From contig NZ_JACBNQ010000001.1 in assembly GCF_013403245.1 (NCBI RefSeq), positions 124,001 to 188,000 of the forward strand: a stretch of 64,000 bases of DNA, written 5' to 3'. Below, piece by piece: positions 49,799 to 58,854 of this stretch (positions are counted from its first letter, which is position 1; every line of letters begins with the position of its first letter). A program made the translations under genes and the position numbers. The DNA is from Sedimentibacter hydroxybenzoicus DSM 7310 (GTDB lineage Bacteria; Bacillota; Clostridia; Tissierellales; Sedimentibacteraceae). Under the pieces are notes generated by a model. The model saw only the letters and a program-made list of their open reading frames with translations. It ran no database searches and had not been told where the DNA came from.

Positions 49799-50950
49799 TT
49801 GAACATACAAGAAATAGTTAATAGAAGTATTGAAGAAAACAAATTTATATACGGTGTTTTTACAACACCCAAGAATAAATCTGATAATCCCTATAAAAAA
49901 ATCACAGCAAGACCGATCAATGCTAAGAATAAAAGCATTATTCAATTTGAAAAATTTACAGATAAACAAGCTTTTCATGAAAACTATTCATATGAAGAGG
50001 CAAATGAAGAAATAATTAATTTAATAATTGATGGTTATAAAAATATAAATTTATATACTTCAGAAGCAGATTATCAAATAATTGTAAGTAAAAAAGGCAG
50101 TGTTAAGGTTACTGAAAAACAGCCTTCTAAAAAGCAAACCACGGAAGAGCATAACAAGAAAAAACAGTATATAATCAATGAAAATGAGCCATGCGACTTT
50201 TTAGAGCTCCTTGGAGTAATGAACAAGCAAGGAATGGTGTATTCAAAAAAATACGATAAGTTTAAGCAAATAAATAAGTTTCTGGAAATAGTGGATGATT
50301 CCTTAAAGGGTAGAGAGCTTAGGGATGATTTTATGATAATAGATTTCGGGTGCGGAAAAGCATATTTAACCTTTGCTTTATATTATTATTTTTATCATTT
50401 AAGACAAGTAAAGGTTAAAATAATAGGTCTGGATTTAAAGGAAGAAGTAATAAATTATTGCAATGAAATTTCAAATAAGCTGAATTATGATAATTTGAAA
50501 TTTGTCTACGGAGATATACGCAGCTTCGATTACGAAAACAAAATAGATATGATAGTTACACTTCATGCGTGCGATACTGCAACAGATGCAAGCTTGGTTA
50601 AAGCAATCAAGTGGAATGCAGATATAATATTGTCCGTTCCATGTTGCCAGCATGAGTTTTATGATAAAATAAAAAATACTGAGTTAGAGCCGATGCTTAA
50701 GCACGGTTTAATAAAAGAAAGAGTATCATCTCTGGTTACGGATTCATTGAGAGGATTGTTCATGGAAACAAAGGGCTACAAGGTCCAATTGATGGAATTT
50801 ATAGCTATGGAGCATACTCCAAAAAATATTCTTATCAGAGCCGTAAAGACAGGTAAGGAAAATAAGAATGCAGAGCAGGATTACAATAATTTTAAGAAAT
50901 TCTGGCACTTAGAAGATTTATTCATAGAAAATTACTACTATAAACAATAA
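49799..50950 (+). CDS. Class I SAM-dependent methyltransferase, rRNA/tRNA type
   Basis: A 383-residue protein. The N-terminal ~130 residues are basic with INLYTSEADYQIIVSKKGSVKV. The methyltransferase domain begins near residue 180 with MIIDFGCGKAYLTFALYYY (motif I), then IIGLDLKEEVINYC, FVYGDIRSFD and MIVTLHACDTATDASL, and a SVPCCQHE cysteine pair. This matches the PF13679 group found in many Firmicutes and in eukaryotes, thought to act on RNA. The start is TTG at 49799 after AAGGGGTGG; the upstream frame from 49757 lacks a ribosome site. The substrate is unknown. Confidence 0.8.
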   Translation: MNIQEIVNRSIEENKFIYGVFTTPKNKSDNPYKKITARPINAKNKSIIQFEKFTDKQAFHENYSYEEANEEIINLIIDGYKNINLYTSEADYQIIVSKKGSVKVTEKQPSKKQTTEEHNKKKQYIINENEPCDFLELLGVMNKQGMVYSKKYDKFKQINKFLEIVDDSLKGRELRDDFMIIDFGCGKAYLTFALYYYFYHLRQVKVKIIGLDLKEEVINYCNEISNKLNYDNLKFVYGDIRSFDYENKIDMIVTLHACDTATDASLVKAIKWNADIILSVPCCQHEFYDKIKNTELEPMLKHGLIKERVSSLVTDSLRGLFMETKGYKVQLMEFIAMEHTPKNILIRAVKTGKENKNAEQDYNNFKKFWHLEDLFIENYYYKQ

Positions 50951-51007
50951 CTAACTGTTCATTGTTCATTTTTCACTGTTCAATGTTCATTGTTACAGGG
51001 GGTTGTG

Positions 51008-52435
51008 ATGAATTCCGAAAGCTATTTTAAAGAAAGAGAAAGAGGAATTTTTGAATATATATTAGACAATATACCTGATTCCATAACTGTAGTAGATATG
51101 GAAGGTAAGGTCATTTTTTTTAATTCTACTGCAGAGGAATATTTTAGTGTTTCAAAGAAAGACATCATAGACAGTGATATAAAGGAATTTTTTCCGAATG
51201 CTTTATTATTAAAGGTCCTCGAAAAGAAGATTTCCTATCATAATATATACAATAATCCCAGAGAAAACAGCTTTGTCGTTTCCAGCGCAGTACCTCTTCA
51301 TGATAAGCAGGGTAACATGATTGGCGGACTTGCAAGGGATCGCGATATAACAGAAATTGTAAAGCTCAGTGAGCTCTTAAACAAAACTCAGCATAACCTG
51401 CTTAAGCTTGAAAAGGAATACACAAAAATATCAACCTCCGGTGAAGCATATTTTTCAAAAATAATAAGTAATAACGCTAATTTCATACAAATAATCAATT
51501 TGTGTAAAAATATATCCAAGTCACCTTTAAACATATTGCTAAAGGGTGAAAGCGGAACAGGTAAAGAGCTGTTTGCAAAGGCAATCCATTATGAAAGTGA
51601 AAGGAAGGGGAAGTTTATTCCCATTAACTGCAGCGCTATACCGAAAGAACTTTTTGAAAGCGAATTGTTTGGTTATGAACCGGGAGCCTTTACGGGAGCG
51701 AGAAATGAGGGTAAAAAGGGCAAATTTGAAGAAGCCGAGGGAGGAACACTTTTTTTGGATGAAATTGCAGATATGCCTCTTGAGATGCAGCCAAAGCTTC
51801 TGCGTGTATTAGAAGAAGGTGTTGTAACAAGAATAGGCGGCAATAAGCAAAGAAAAATAGATGTAAGAATTATTTCGGCTACAAATAAAGACATCAGGAC
51901 GCTTATTAAAGAGAATCAATTTAGAAATGACCTTTATTACAGATTGGATGTTTTTCAGGTGAACATTCCTCCTTTAAGAGATAGAAAGGGAGATATAGTT
52001 CTGTTGGCAAATAAATTCCTGCAGGAATTTTGCATGGAGCAGGGTATAGGTATAATTGAAATACCTGATGATATATTAAGTATATTTTCCGAATACAATT
52101 GGGAAGGTAATGTAAGAGAATTAAGAAATGTAATTCAAAGATCTGTAATTTATGCGCATCAAAATGGAAAGGATAAGATAGAAAAGGAATTTCTTCCTGC
52201 ATACATGCAAAAAATTGAAGTAGATGAAATAAATAAAGTTATAAATGTAAGCCAGATAAAGCATCATGAAACCGGTTTAGAAGAATATATTGAAAAAATT
52301 GAGAAAAGAATAATACAAAACACGCTGAGAGAATTAAACTTCAACAAATCAGAAGCGGCCAAGCGCTTGAAAATTCCTCGTGCGACCTTGTATTATAAAA
52401 TAGACAAATACAATATAACAATGGGAGAACAGTAG
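51008..52435 (+). CDS. PAS-containing sigma-54-dependent activator
   Basis: A 475-residue enhancer-binding protein. Residues ~10-125 are a PAS domain (YILDNIPDSITVVDMEGKVI, AVPLHDKQGNMIGGLARDRD). Residues ~160-400 are the AAA+ domain with Walker A GESGTGKE, the sigma-54 contact loop GAFTGA and GGTLFLDEIADMP. The C-terminal Fis-type helix-turn-helix reads NFNKSEAAKRLKIPRATLYYKI. It would activate a -24/-12 promoter in response to a ligand sensed by PAS. No such promoter or target gene is evident nearby. The start at 51008 follows GGGGGTTGTG. Confidence 0.92.
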   Translation: MNSESYFKERERGIFEYILDNIPDSITVVDMEGKVIFFNSTAEEYFSVSKKDIIDSDIKEFFPNALLLKVLEKKISYHNIYNNPRENSFVVSSAVPLHDKQGNMIGGLARDRDITEIVKLSELLNKTQHNLLKLEKEYTKISTSGEAYFSKIISNNANFIQIINLCKNISKSPLNILLKGESGTGKELFAKAIHYESERKGKFIPINCSAIPKELFESELFGYEPGAFTGARNEGKKGKFEEAEGGTLFLDEIADMPLEMQPKLLRVLEEGVVTRIGGNKQRKIDVRIISATNKDIRTLIKENQFRNDLYYRLDVFQVNIPPLRDRKGDIVLLANKFLQEFCMEQGIGIIEIPDDILSIFSEYNWEGNVRELRNVIQRSVIYAHQNGKDKIEKEFLPAYMQKIEVDEINKVINVSQIKHHETGLEEYIEKIEKRIIQNTLRELNFNKSEAAKRLKIPRATLYYKIDKYNITMGEQ

Positions 52436-52442
52436 GAGAACG

Positions 52443-53621
52443 ATGGGAGAACAATTGGAAAACAATATAGTACCGAATGATAAAATTAAATTAGCTGCCA
52501 TATCTGCTTTTGGTTTGGAGGCAATAGTTAAAAGAGAATTAAACGACATAGGATTCCAGGATGTTACTGCTGATAACGGTTGGATGTACTTTGATGCAGG
52601 AATACAGGATATCCCGAAAGCAAATATAAATTTAAGATGTGCAGACAGAGTTATGCTCATAATGGGACAGTTTGAAGCCTACAGCTTTGAAGAACTTTTT
52701 GATAAAACATATGAATTAAACTGGGAAAATTGGATTGACAAGGACGGTAAATTTACCGTAAAGGGAAAAAGTATAAAATCAAAGCTTTACAGCACGCCTG
52801 ATTGTCAGGCTATTGTAAAAAAAGCAGTATCTAAAAAGTTATGTGAACATTATGATGTTGAATGGATGCCTGAAACAGGGGCAGAATACACAATACTCAT
52901 ATCTATTCACAAGGATGTTGCCACAGTGTCAATAGATACGACAGGTGCAAGAGAAGGACTGTTTAAAAGAGGCTACAGAGAGAAGTCAACAGAAGCGCCG
53001 TTGAAAGAAACTATGGCTGCGGCATTGGTTAAGTTAAGCTATTGGAATAAGGACAGAATATTGTATGATCCCCTATGCGGCTCCGGCACAATTGCTATTG
53101 AAGCTGCATTGATAGGCAGGAATATCGCACCCGGACTTAATCGCACATTTGCATCAATGGGTTGGAAAGCTGTAAAAGATGAGTATTGGAAAAACGCTAA
53201 GATTGAAGCAAGAAAAAATATTGATTTTGACGCTGATATAAAAATATATGCATCGGATATAAATCCGAAGGCAATTAAAATAGCGCAGGAAAATGCCATA
53301 GAAGCAGGTGTGGATGATTGCATAGAATTTTTTGTTAAGGATGTTAATAAGATTATTGAGCCTATGTGTCCATACGGCATATTAATTACCAATCCCCCAT
53401 ACGGCGACAGAATAGGTGAGGTTGAAGAAATTCAAAAAATTCATAAAAAATTAGGAAGAGTATTCGGCAAAGATAGAACATGGTCCTGCTACGTAATCAC
53501 ATCTGTTGAAACCTTTGAGAAGGACTTTGGCAGAAAGGCGGACAGAAAAAGAAAGCTATTCAACGGTGATGTAAGGGTTGATTATTATCAATATTATGGA
53601 GAGAGACCGTCAAAAGAATAA
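52443..53621 (+). CDS. THUMP-domain class I RNA methyltransferase (RlmL/YpsC-like)
   Basis: A 392-residue enzyme. Residues ~10-160 hold a ferredoxin-like plus THUMP RNA-binding region (IKLAAISAFGLEAIVKRELND). The Rossmann methyltransferase domain (~165-390) has LYDPLCGSGTIAIEAALIGRN, IYASDINPKAIKIAQENA and the catalytic ILITNPPYGDRIG. This architecture is that of 23S rRNA guanine-N2 methyltransferases (RlmL N-half, YpsC). AGGAGAA precedes the ATG, eight bases after the sigma-54 activator, so they are co-transcribed. Confidence 0.9.
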   Translation: MGEQLENNIVPNDKIKLAAISAFGLEAIVKRELNDIGFQDVTADNGWMYFDAGIQDIPKANINLRCADRVMLIMGQFEAYSFEELFDKTYELNWENWIDKDGKFTVKGKSIKSKLYSTPDCQAIVKKAVSKKLCEHYDVEWMPETGAEYTILISIHKDVATVSIDTTGAREGLFKRGYREKSTEAPLKETMAAALVKLSYWNKDRILYDPLCGSGTIAIEAALIGRNIAPGLNRTFASMGWKAVKDEYWKNAKIEARKNIDFDADIKIYASDINPKAIKIAQENAIEAGVDDCIEFFVKDVNKIIEPMCPYGILITNPPYGDRIGEVEEIQKIHKKLGRVFGKDRTWSCYVITSVETFEKDFGRKADRKRKLFNGDVRVDYYQYYGERPSKE

Positions 53622-53730
53622 TAAATCTGTTGAATTGTAATCATTTTTAGTGTACACTATAAATATATGTTTGATTTTTTTTGATATTGTGTTATTATAT
53701 AAAATACAATATTGGAATGGCGGGTCAAAC

Positions 53731-54156
53731 ATGATTCAGGAAGTGAGTGCAGGCGGAATTGTTTTTTTCAAAAACAGCATATTGATGTTAAAAAAGTTTA
53801 ACGGAGATTGGGTTCTTCCAAAAGGGAGAATTGAGGAAAACGAATCATTGGAAGAAACTGCTTTGCGTGAGGTTTATGAAGAAACCAAGGCAAAGGTTAC
53901 TACAATTAAATACCTTGGCAAAATAAATTATGAATTTAACCGTACCTGTTATATGGATAGAATTCATATCAATAAAGAAGTCCACTGGTATTTGATGATG
54001 GCACACAACATGAATTGCACTGCACAAAAAAATGAAGGCTTTGTAGAAGCTAAATTTCTTCCGTTTGAAAGAACTTTGATAATTGCTCGTTATGATGATG
54101 AAAGAAAAATTATTAGAAAAGCTGTTGAAGACATTAAATTTCATAGTTACAAGTAA
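53731..54156 (+). CDS. NUDIX hydrolase
   Basis: A 141-residue NUDIX enzyme. The NUDIX box is GRIEENESLEETALREVYEE, with the metal-binding REVYEE core; the N-terminal strand AGGIVFFKNSILMLKKFNGDWVLPKG is typical of diadenosine polyphosphate or nucleotide hydrolases. The start at 53731 is chosen because the protein fold begins there; the open frame upstream is hydrophobic and unrelated. It precedes whiA, as NUDIX genes do in several Clostridia. Confidence 0.85.
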   Translation: MIQEVSAGGIVFFKNSILMLKKFNGDWVLPKGRIEENESLEETALREVYEETKAKVTTIKYLGKINYEFNRTCYMDRIHINKEVHWYLMMAHNMNCTAQKNEGFVEAKFLPFERTLIIARYDDERKIIRKAVEDIKFHSYK

Positions 54157-54165
54157 GGTGATTAT

Positions 54166-55128
54166 ATGACCTTTTCTTCAAAAATAAAGGATGAGTTATC
54201 AAGAACAGAAATAACCGATTTAGCAAGCACCAAAGCTGAGCTTGCAGCATTAATCAGAACAATGGGTTATATTAGTCTGAAAGGTTTTAATAAATTTGAA
54301 ATTGAGTTTTCTACAGAAAATGCGGCAGTAGCCAGGCGAATTTTTAGATTATTAAAGGTGGCATTTGAAATTTCAACTCAGGTAAGCGTTGAAAAAACAA
54401 ACCGGTTAAAGAAACGCAATAATTATATTATTAACATCGAAGACAAGTATGCCAAGAATTTTTTAATCGAAACGAAGATAGCCGGCAATAATAATTTTAA
54501 CTTTGTGGAATTTGATTATGGAGTTCCCGATGATTTAGTCATCAACAATGAATGTAAAAGAGCATATTTGAGGGGTACGTTTATGGGCTGCGGCTCAGTA
54601 AGCGATCCGGAAAAATCATACCATGCGGAGTTTGTAAGCAGCAGGGAAAATCACAGCAAGGGTATAAGCTCGTTGCTTAAAGAATACGGTATAACAGCAA
54701 AGACGTTGTTAAGAAAAAACAATTACGTAACGTATATTAAGGAAAGCGAACAAATTTCTGACTTGCTTGCACTGCTTGGAGCGAATAACGCAGTATTGGA
54801 ATTTGAAAACGTAAGAGCCGTTAAAGAAACAAGAAATCAGATAAACAGAGTAATTAACTGTGAAACTGCAAACCTTGACAAAATAGTTGATACATCAATG
54901 AGACAGATTAACAATATCAAAATTTTAAAGAAACATAAAGCTATTGATAAACTCCCTGACCATTTAAAGGAGCTGGCATATTTGAGATTAAAGCATACGA
55001 ACGCAAGCTTAAAGGAATTGGGTGAAATGTTAAATCCACCCCTTGGAAAATCAGGTGTGAATCATAGATTAAGAAAGATTGAAGAAATTGCAAATGATTT
55101 AGAGCATGAAAAAAGAGGTGTAAAATGA
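54166..55128 (+). CDS. whiA: WhiA, LAGLIDADG-fold DNA-binding regulator
   Basis: A 320-residue protein. The N-terminal bidomain LAGLIDADG-like fold (~residues 1-210) includes LAALIRTMGYIS and AYLRGTFMGCGSVSDPEKSYHAEF, with the endonuclease catalytic acid lost as in all WhiA. The C-terminal helix-turn-helix ends AYLRLKHTNASLKELGEML, then PPLGKSGVNHRLRKI. WhiA is needed for sporulation in Streptomyces and affects division in Bacillus. It overlaps the HPr gene by four bases (ATGA), a conserved pairing in Firmicutes, but the usual upstream rapZ-yvcK genes are missing here. Confidence 0.96.
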   Translation: MTFSSKIKDELSRTEITDLASTKAELAALIRTMGYISLKGFNKFEIEFSTENAAVARRIFRLLKVAFEISTQVSVEKTNRLKKRNNYIINIEDKYAKNFLIETKIAGNNNFNFVEFDYGVPDDLVINNECKRAYLRGTFMGCGSVSDPEKSYHAEFVSSRENHSKGISSLLKEYGITAKTLLRKNNYVTYIKESEQISDLLALLGANNAVLEFENVRAVKETRNQINRVINCETANLDKIVDTSMRQINNIKILKKHKAIDKLPDHLKELAYLRLKHTNASLKELGEMLNPPLGKSGVNHRLRKIEEIANDLEHEKRGVK

Positions 55129-55391
55129 GATCACAAAAAGTAGTATTAAAAAATAAAATAGGACTCCATGCGAGACCGGCAGCAATATTTGTAAAGAAAG
55201 CAAGAAACTTTGACAGTGAAATTATTATCAAAAAAGACATCCAGGAAGCTAACGGAAAAAGCATAATCAGCATTATGGCATTAGGGGCTATGAAGGGTGA
55301 TGAGCTTATAATTATAACAAAAGGCTCGGACGAAGACAAATGCATTACTGAATTAGCTAATTTGTTGGAATGTATGGAAGAAGAAGAATAA
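55125..55391 (+). CDS. ptsH: HPr phosphocarrier protein
   Basis: An 88-residue HPr. His15 lies in GLHARPA, the site phosphorylated by enzyme I, and Ser46 in GKSIISIM, the site used by HPr kinase. Because His15 is present it is a true HPr rather than Crh. It serves sugar uptake by the PTS and, as Ser46-P, catabolite control with CcpA. It overlaps whiA by four bases. Confidence 0.93.
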   Translation: MRSQKVVLKNKIGLHARPAAIFVKKARNFDSEIIIKKDIQEANGKSIISIMALGAMKGDELIIITKGSDEDKCITELANLLECMEEEE

Positions 55392-55434
55392 AAATGAGAC
55401 AGTGGGGTATGACCTATCCCATTTTTCATTTTTT
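55391..55434 (+). terminator. Terminator after HPr
   Basis: AAAATGA/TCATTTT and TGGGGTA/TATCCCA stems enclose a TGACC loop and a T-run follows. Confidence 0.75.
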
Positions 55435-55491
55435 GCGACAGTAAGAATTATTCTGTCACAGCTATAACTAAATTAATACATAGGAGACAAG

Positions 55492-56232
55492 ATGGAAAAT
55501 AAAACAATCGCCATAGTAAACGGCAATGAAATCAAGGAATCAGACTTACAAGCTTTAATGAAAAACCTGGGACAAAACGCTGCATATTTTCAAGGTGCCG
55601 AAGGAAGAAAAAAATTAGTTGATGAATTGGTGATGCATGAATTAATGTATTCGGATGCATTGGAAAAAGGCTTGGAAAATGATGAAGAATTTATTGAAGT
55701 AATGGAAAACATGAAAAAATCAATGCTTCAACAATATAACCTCAGGAAAATGTTTAATCAGATAATTCTTTCTGATGAAGAATTAAAAGGGTACTATGAA
55801 AAACATAAAGATACTTATGTAACGCAGGAAATGGTGAAAGCAAGTCATATACTTGTTGACAGCGAAGAAAAAGCCACTGAGATTTTAGAAGATATAACAG
55901 ATGGGTTATCCTTTGAAGATGCGGCCAAAGAATTTTCAAGCTGTCCTTCAAAAGAAGCCGGAGGAGCACTCGGGCAATTTGGTAAGGGTCAGATGGTGCC
56001 TGAATTTGAAGATGCGGTATTTGCAATGCAGGCAGGAGAAATAAGTGGTCCTGTTAAAACACAGTTTGGCTATCATCTCATTAAGCTGACTGAACGCATT
56101 CCCGAAAGAAATTCATCATTCGAAGAGGTAGTACAAGAGGTTAAAGACAGTTGTTTCATGGAAAAACAAGAAAAGGTATACAATGATAAAAAATCGGAGT
56201 TAAGTAAAAAATATAAGGTTGAGATATTATAA
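55492..56232 (+). CDS. Parvulin-type peptidyl-prolyl isomerase (cytosolic)
   Basis: A 246-residue protein with an N-terminal SurA-like helical chaperone region (~residues 5-105) and a parvulin PPIase domain (~115-210: VKASHILVDSEEKATEIL, LGQFGKGQMVPEFEDAVFAM, and VKTQFGYHLIKL). There is no signal peptide or lipobox, unlike PrsA, so it should act inside the cell or be exported by another route. It is monocistronic, with AGGAGAC before the ATG. Confidence 0.9.
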   Translation: MENKTIAIVNGNEIKESDLQALMKNLGQNAAYFQGAEGRKKLVDELVMHELMYSDALEKGLENDEEFIEVMENMKKSMLQQYNLRKMFNQIILSDEELKGYYEKHKDTYVTQEMVKASHILVDSEEKATEILEDITDGLSFEDAAKEFSSCPSKEAGGALGQFGKGQMVPEFEDAVFAMQAGEISGPVKTQFGYHLIKLTERIPERNSSFEEVVQEVKDSCFMEKQEKVYNDKKSELSKKYKVEIL

Positions 56233-56307
56233 CTTTCGTTATAACTTTCATTAAAAAATTATTGCAAAACATTAAATATTGTGCTAATATATTTTAGTGA
56301 TAAGCAA

Positions 56308-56391
56308 GCGGATATGGCGGAATTGGCAGACGCGCACGGTTCAGGTCCGTGTGAGAGCAATTTCATGCAGGTTCAAGTCCTGTTATCCGCA
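56308..56391 (+). tRNA. tRNA-Leu (anticodon CAG)
   Basis: An 84-base class II tRNA. The acceptor stem GCGGATA pairs with TATCCGC, the anticodon stem CACGG/CCGTG holds the loop TTCAGGT with anticodon CAG (56342-56344), and a long variable arm and GGTTCAAGTCC T arm follow. The CCA end is not encoded. It reads CUG, a rare leucine codon in an AT-rich genome. Confidence 0.95.
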
Positions 56392-56394
56392 CTG

Positions 56395-56435
56395 AAAAGA
56401 CATAGTTTCCGTTAAGAGAAAACTATGTCTTTTTT
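56395..56435 (+). terminator. Terminator after tRNA-Leu
   Basis: AAAAGACATAGTTT pairs with AAACTATGTCTTTT (right arm 56420-56433), followed by further T residues. Confidence 0.9.
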
Positions 56436-56556
56436 AAATTGGTTTGTCCAAACAATTGTATGCTCCACATTTGAGTTTATACGGTTATTTTAAGATTGCT
56501 TTTTTGTTGTCCATAATATATGATTTTATATATATAAATCGGGGACGGTAATAAAA

Positions 56557-57750
56557 TTGAAAAAAGCTTCGATAGGAAGATTGTACTTATGCTTTGGGTT
56601 ATTCGCATTATGCAGCAGTATGGGTCATCCGGTGACACCGACTATGTTTATTGAAAAAGGGTTTGCGGATTATGTATTTGGTTTGTCATTTGCCGCAATG
56701 TCCTTGTGTTACTTTTTCGGCTCCCTGATTTGGGGTACTGTAGGAGATAATTATGGGCATATAAAGGTAATGGCATTTACAGGTCCGGTGTATGGGGTAA
56801 CGCAGCTGATTTTTGGAATGACAGATACCGTATTTATGACGATTGCAGCAAGATTAGTGGGTGGCTTTTTTAGTGCGGGTATATACGTCTGCAGCCTTGC
56901 ATACCTGGTTAATGTTACGGATCAGGATAACAGAGGACGGCATATATCCTATTATGTTGCACTGACTTCAGTATTAGCCGCATTTGGATATTTTGTCGGA
57001 GGAGTAGTTGGTAATTTTTCTATACGCGTTGTATTTGTATTGCAGGCATCCTTAATATTCCTATACGGTGTTTTAACATATTTACTAATTGAAGAAGTTA
57101 AATCAGATGATAGGTTTACCGCAGGTATGTCTTTAAACCCTTTTAAGTCCTACAGCAACCTTATAGGTGAGATGCCTAAAATTCTTATAACATTTTTAAT
57201 AGCCGTATTTCTTACCAGCTTTGCTTCAACTGCATATGACAATGCTTTTAATTATTATTTAAAGGATGCACTGAATCTTTCTTCGTCATATAATGGTATA
57301 ATCAAAGCAATAATCGGTATTGTAACATTGATTGTAAACTTTACCGTCAATATATATATTGAAAAGCACTTTAATCCGAGAATGTCTATGATAATCGTAT
57401 TGTTATTATGCGGTATATCATCATTGTCAGTTACATTTATTCCATATTTATATCCGTTCTTTATTGCAAATATAATATTTTTTATGTTTAATGCAATTTA
57501 CCTCCCCATACAGCAAGATATTGTCACAAGAGGTCAGAACTCTAAAACGAGCGGTATAATTTCAGGAATATTTAATTCAGTAAGAGCAGGCGGAATGATC
57601 TTTGGATCGTTATTTTCGGGTTTTATATATGAATTGGGAAGTACATTACCGTTTCTGGCAACAGCCGTAGTATTTTTTATAAGTGCTTTTATTTCAATAA
57701 TAAATCTAAAACAAGAAAAATCGGGAGTAAATTATGGAATTACAAATTAA
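56557..57750 (+). CDS. MFS transporter
   Basis: A 397-residue major-facilitator carrier with twelve helices. The loop 2-3 motif is GTVGDNYGHIKVM, matching the GxxxDxxGRR-like A motif. VGGFFSAGIYVCSLAYLVNVTDQDNRGRHISYYVAL is the helix 4-5 region. It resembles drug or multidrug efflux MFS proteins, but substrate cannot be read. The start is TTG after GGGGACGG. It is followed by an overlapping small membrane ORF. Confidence 0.87.
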   Translation: MKKASIGRLYLCFGLFALCSSMGHPVTPTMFIEKGFADYVFGLSFAAMSLCYFFGSLIWGTVGDNYGHIKVMAFTGPVYGVTQLIFGMTDTVFMTIAARLVGGFFSAGIYVCSLAYLVNVTDQDNRGRHISYYVALTSVLAAFGYFVGGVVGNFSIRVVFVLQASLIFLYGVLTYLLIEEVKSDDRFTAGMSLNPFKSYSNLIGEMPKILITFLIAVFLTSFASTAYDNAFNYYLKDALNLSSSYNGIIKAIIGIVTLIVNFTVNIYIEKHFNPRMSMIIVLLLCGISSLSVTFIPYLYPFFIANIIFFMFNAIYLPIQQDIVTRGQNSKTSGIISGIFNSVRAGGMIFGSLFSGFIYELGSTLPFLATAVVFFISAFISIINLKQEKSGVNYGITN

Positions 57751-57868
57751 AATAATAATGGTTGTAATGTTTTTTATAATATTAGTCAGTATACAGTACA
57801 CCCTTAATAAAATACTTTTGATATTAAAAGAGATTAAGGCGGTAATGCTTATAAAAAAAGAAAAATAA
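57734..57868 (+). CDS. Small single-helix membrane protein
   Basis: A 44-residue frame that starts inside the end of the MFS gene (17-base overlap) with GGGAG seven bases upstream. It encodes one hydrophobic helix (IKIIMVVMFFIILVSI) followed by a basic tail ending LIKKEK. The ribosome site, overlap and membrane-helix composition suggest a real small protein, perhaps a partner of the MFS carrier. No family is recognised. Confidence 0.5.
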   Translation: MELQIKIIMVVMFFIILVSIQYTLNKILLILKEIKAVMLIKKEK

Positions 57869-57921
57869 GTATAATTTGTATGCTTTTAAACCATAATAAA
57901 CTTATTAATAAGGAGGATATT

Positions 57922-58119
57922 ATGGTTGAAAAGAACGATAAAAAGAAGATAAAAAAGAAAAAAGAGCTTACCCCTGACGATATAATGAAATTGGAAATAG
58001 CAAAAGAAATTGGTCTGATGGATAAGGTTGAGGAGCTTGGATGGGGAGGTCTTACCGCTAAGGAAACAGGTAGAATAGGCGGATTAATGACCGCTAAAAA
58101 GAAGAAAAGGAAGAAATAA
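57922..58119 (+). CDS. Alpha/beta-type small acid-soluble spore protein
   Basis: A 65-residue protein. After a basic N-terminus (KNDKKKIKKKKELTPDD) come MKLEIAKEIGLMDKVEELGWGGLTAKE and TGRIGGLM, matching the SASP alpha/beta pattern (xxEIAxELGxxDxVxxxGWxxLxxxExGxxGG), then a basic tail. SASPs coat spore DNA and protect it from UV and hydrolysis. The short, lysine-rich form resembles SspF-type proteins. AAGGAGG precedes the ATG. Its expression would be expected from a forespore sigma factor; I could not identify that promoter. Confidence 0.78.
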   Translation: MVEKNDKKKIKKKKELTPDDIMKLEIAKEIGLMDKVEELGWGGLTAKETGRIGGLMTAKKKKRKK

Positions 58120-58120
58120 A

Positions 58121-58852
58121 ATGCTTAACAGAAGCTATAAAGAATTTTCTCAGATTTATGATATTCTGATGAATGATACAGACTATGAAAAATGGACATC
58201 CTTCATAGCCGAAAAAATTGACGGCAGCAAGGTTTTAGAAGCAGCCTGCGGAACAGGAAACATAACACGTTTATTGGCAGATAAAAACTTTAAGATTACT
58301 GCTTTTGACCTTTCGCAGGACATGCTTATGAGAGCTTATGAAAAGCTTGGGCGGAATCCAAGGGTTAAACTACTAAACATGGATATAAGGTCGTTTAAAA
58401 TAGATGATAGATTTGACGCTGCTGTTTGCTGCTGTGACGGTGTCAATTACATAAATAAAAATGAAATTAAGGATTTTTTCAATAATGTATATAATCATTT
58501 AAATGAAAATTCCGGCTTTATCTTTGATTTGAGTACACAATACAAATATGAAACTATGTTTAATGACACCTATGTATATGATGACGGTGAAATTTTTTAT
58601 GTGTGGGAGAATGGTGCTGATGAATCAAATGATGCAGTTAATATTGAAATAAACTTTTTTATAAAGGATGAATCGGATAAATATAATAGAATCAGTGAGA
58701 TACAGACACAATATATACATAAGATTGAAGAAGTAGTATCATTATTAAATGAAATCGGTTTTAAAAATATAAAAATATATGATGATTACAATGACGAATC
58801 ATGCAGGGATAATTCCTTGAGAGCCGTCTTTGTATGTGAGAAAGGAAACTAG
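58121..58852 (+). CDS. Class I SAM-dependent methyltransferase
   Basis: A 243-residue methyltransferase. SKVLEAACGTGNITRLLADKNF is motif I, ITAFDLSQDMLMRA motif II, and FDAAVCCCDGVNYI motif IV. The FEIYDILMNDTDYEKWTSFI-like N-terminus is common in Firmicute paralogues near hslO or rRNA genes. The substrate is unknown; small molecule or RNA are both possible. It starts two bases after the SASP stop. Confidence 0.85.
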   Translation: MLNRSYKEFSQIYDILMNDTDYEKWTSFIAEKIDGSKVLEAACGTGNITRLLADKNFKITAFDLSQDMLMRAYEKLGRNPRVKLLNMDIRSFKIDDRFDAAVCCCDGVNYINKNEIKDFFNNVYNHLNENSGFIFDLSTQYKYETMFNDTYVYDDGEIFYVWENGADESNDAVNIEINFFIKDESDKYNRISEIQTQYIHKIEEVVSLLNEIGFKNIKIYDDYNDESCRDNSLRAVFVCEKGN

Positions 58853-58854
58853 CA

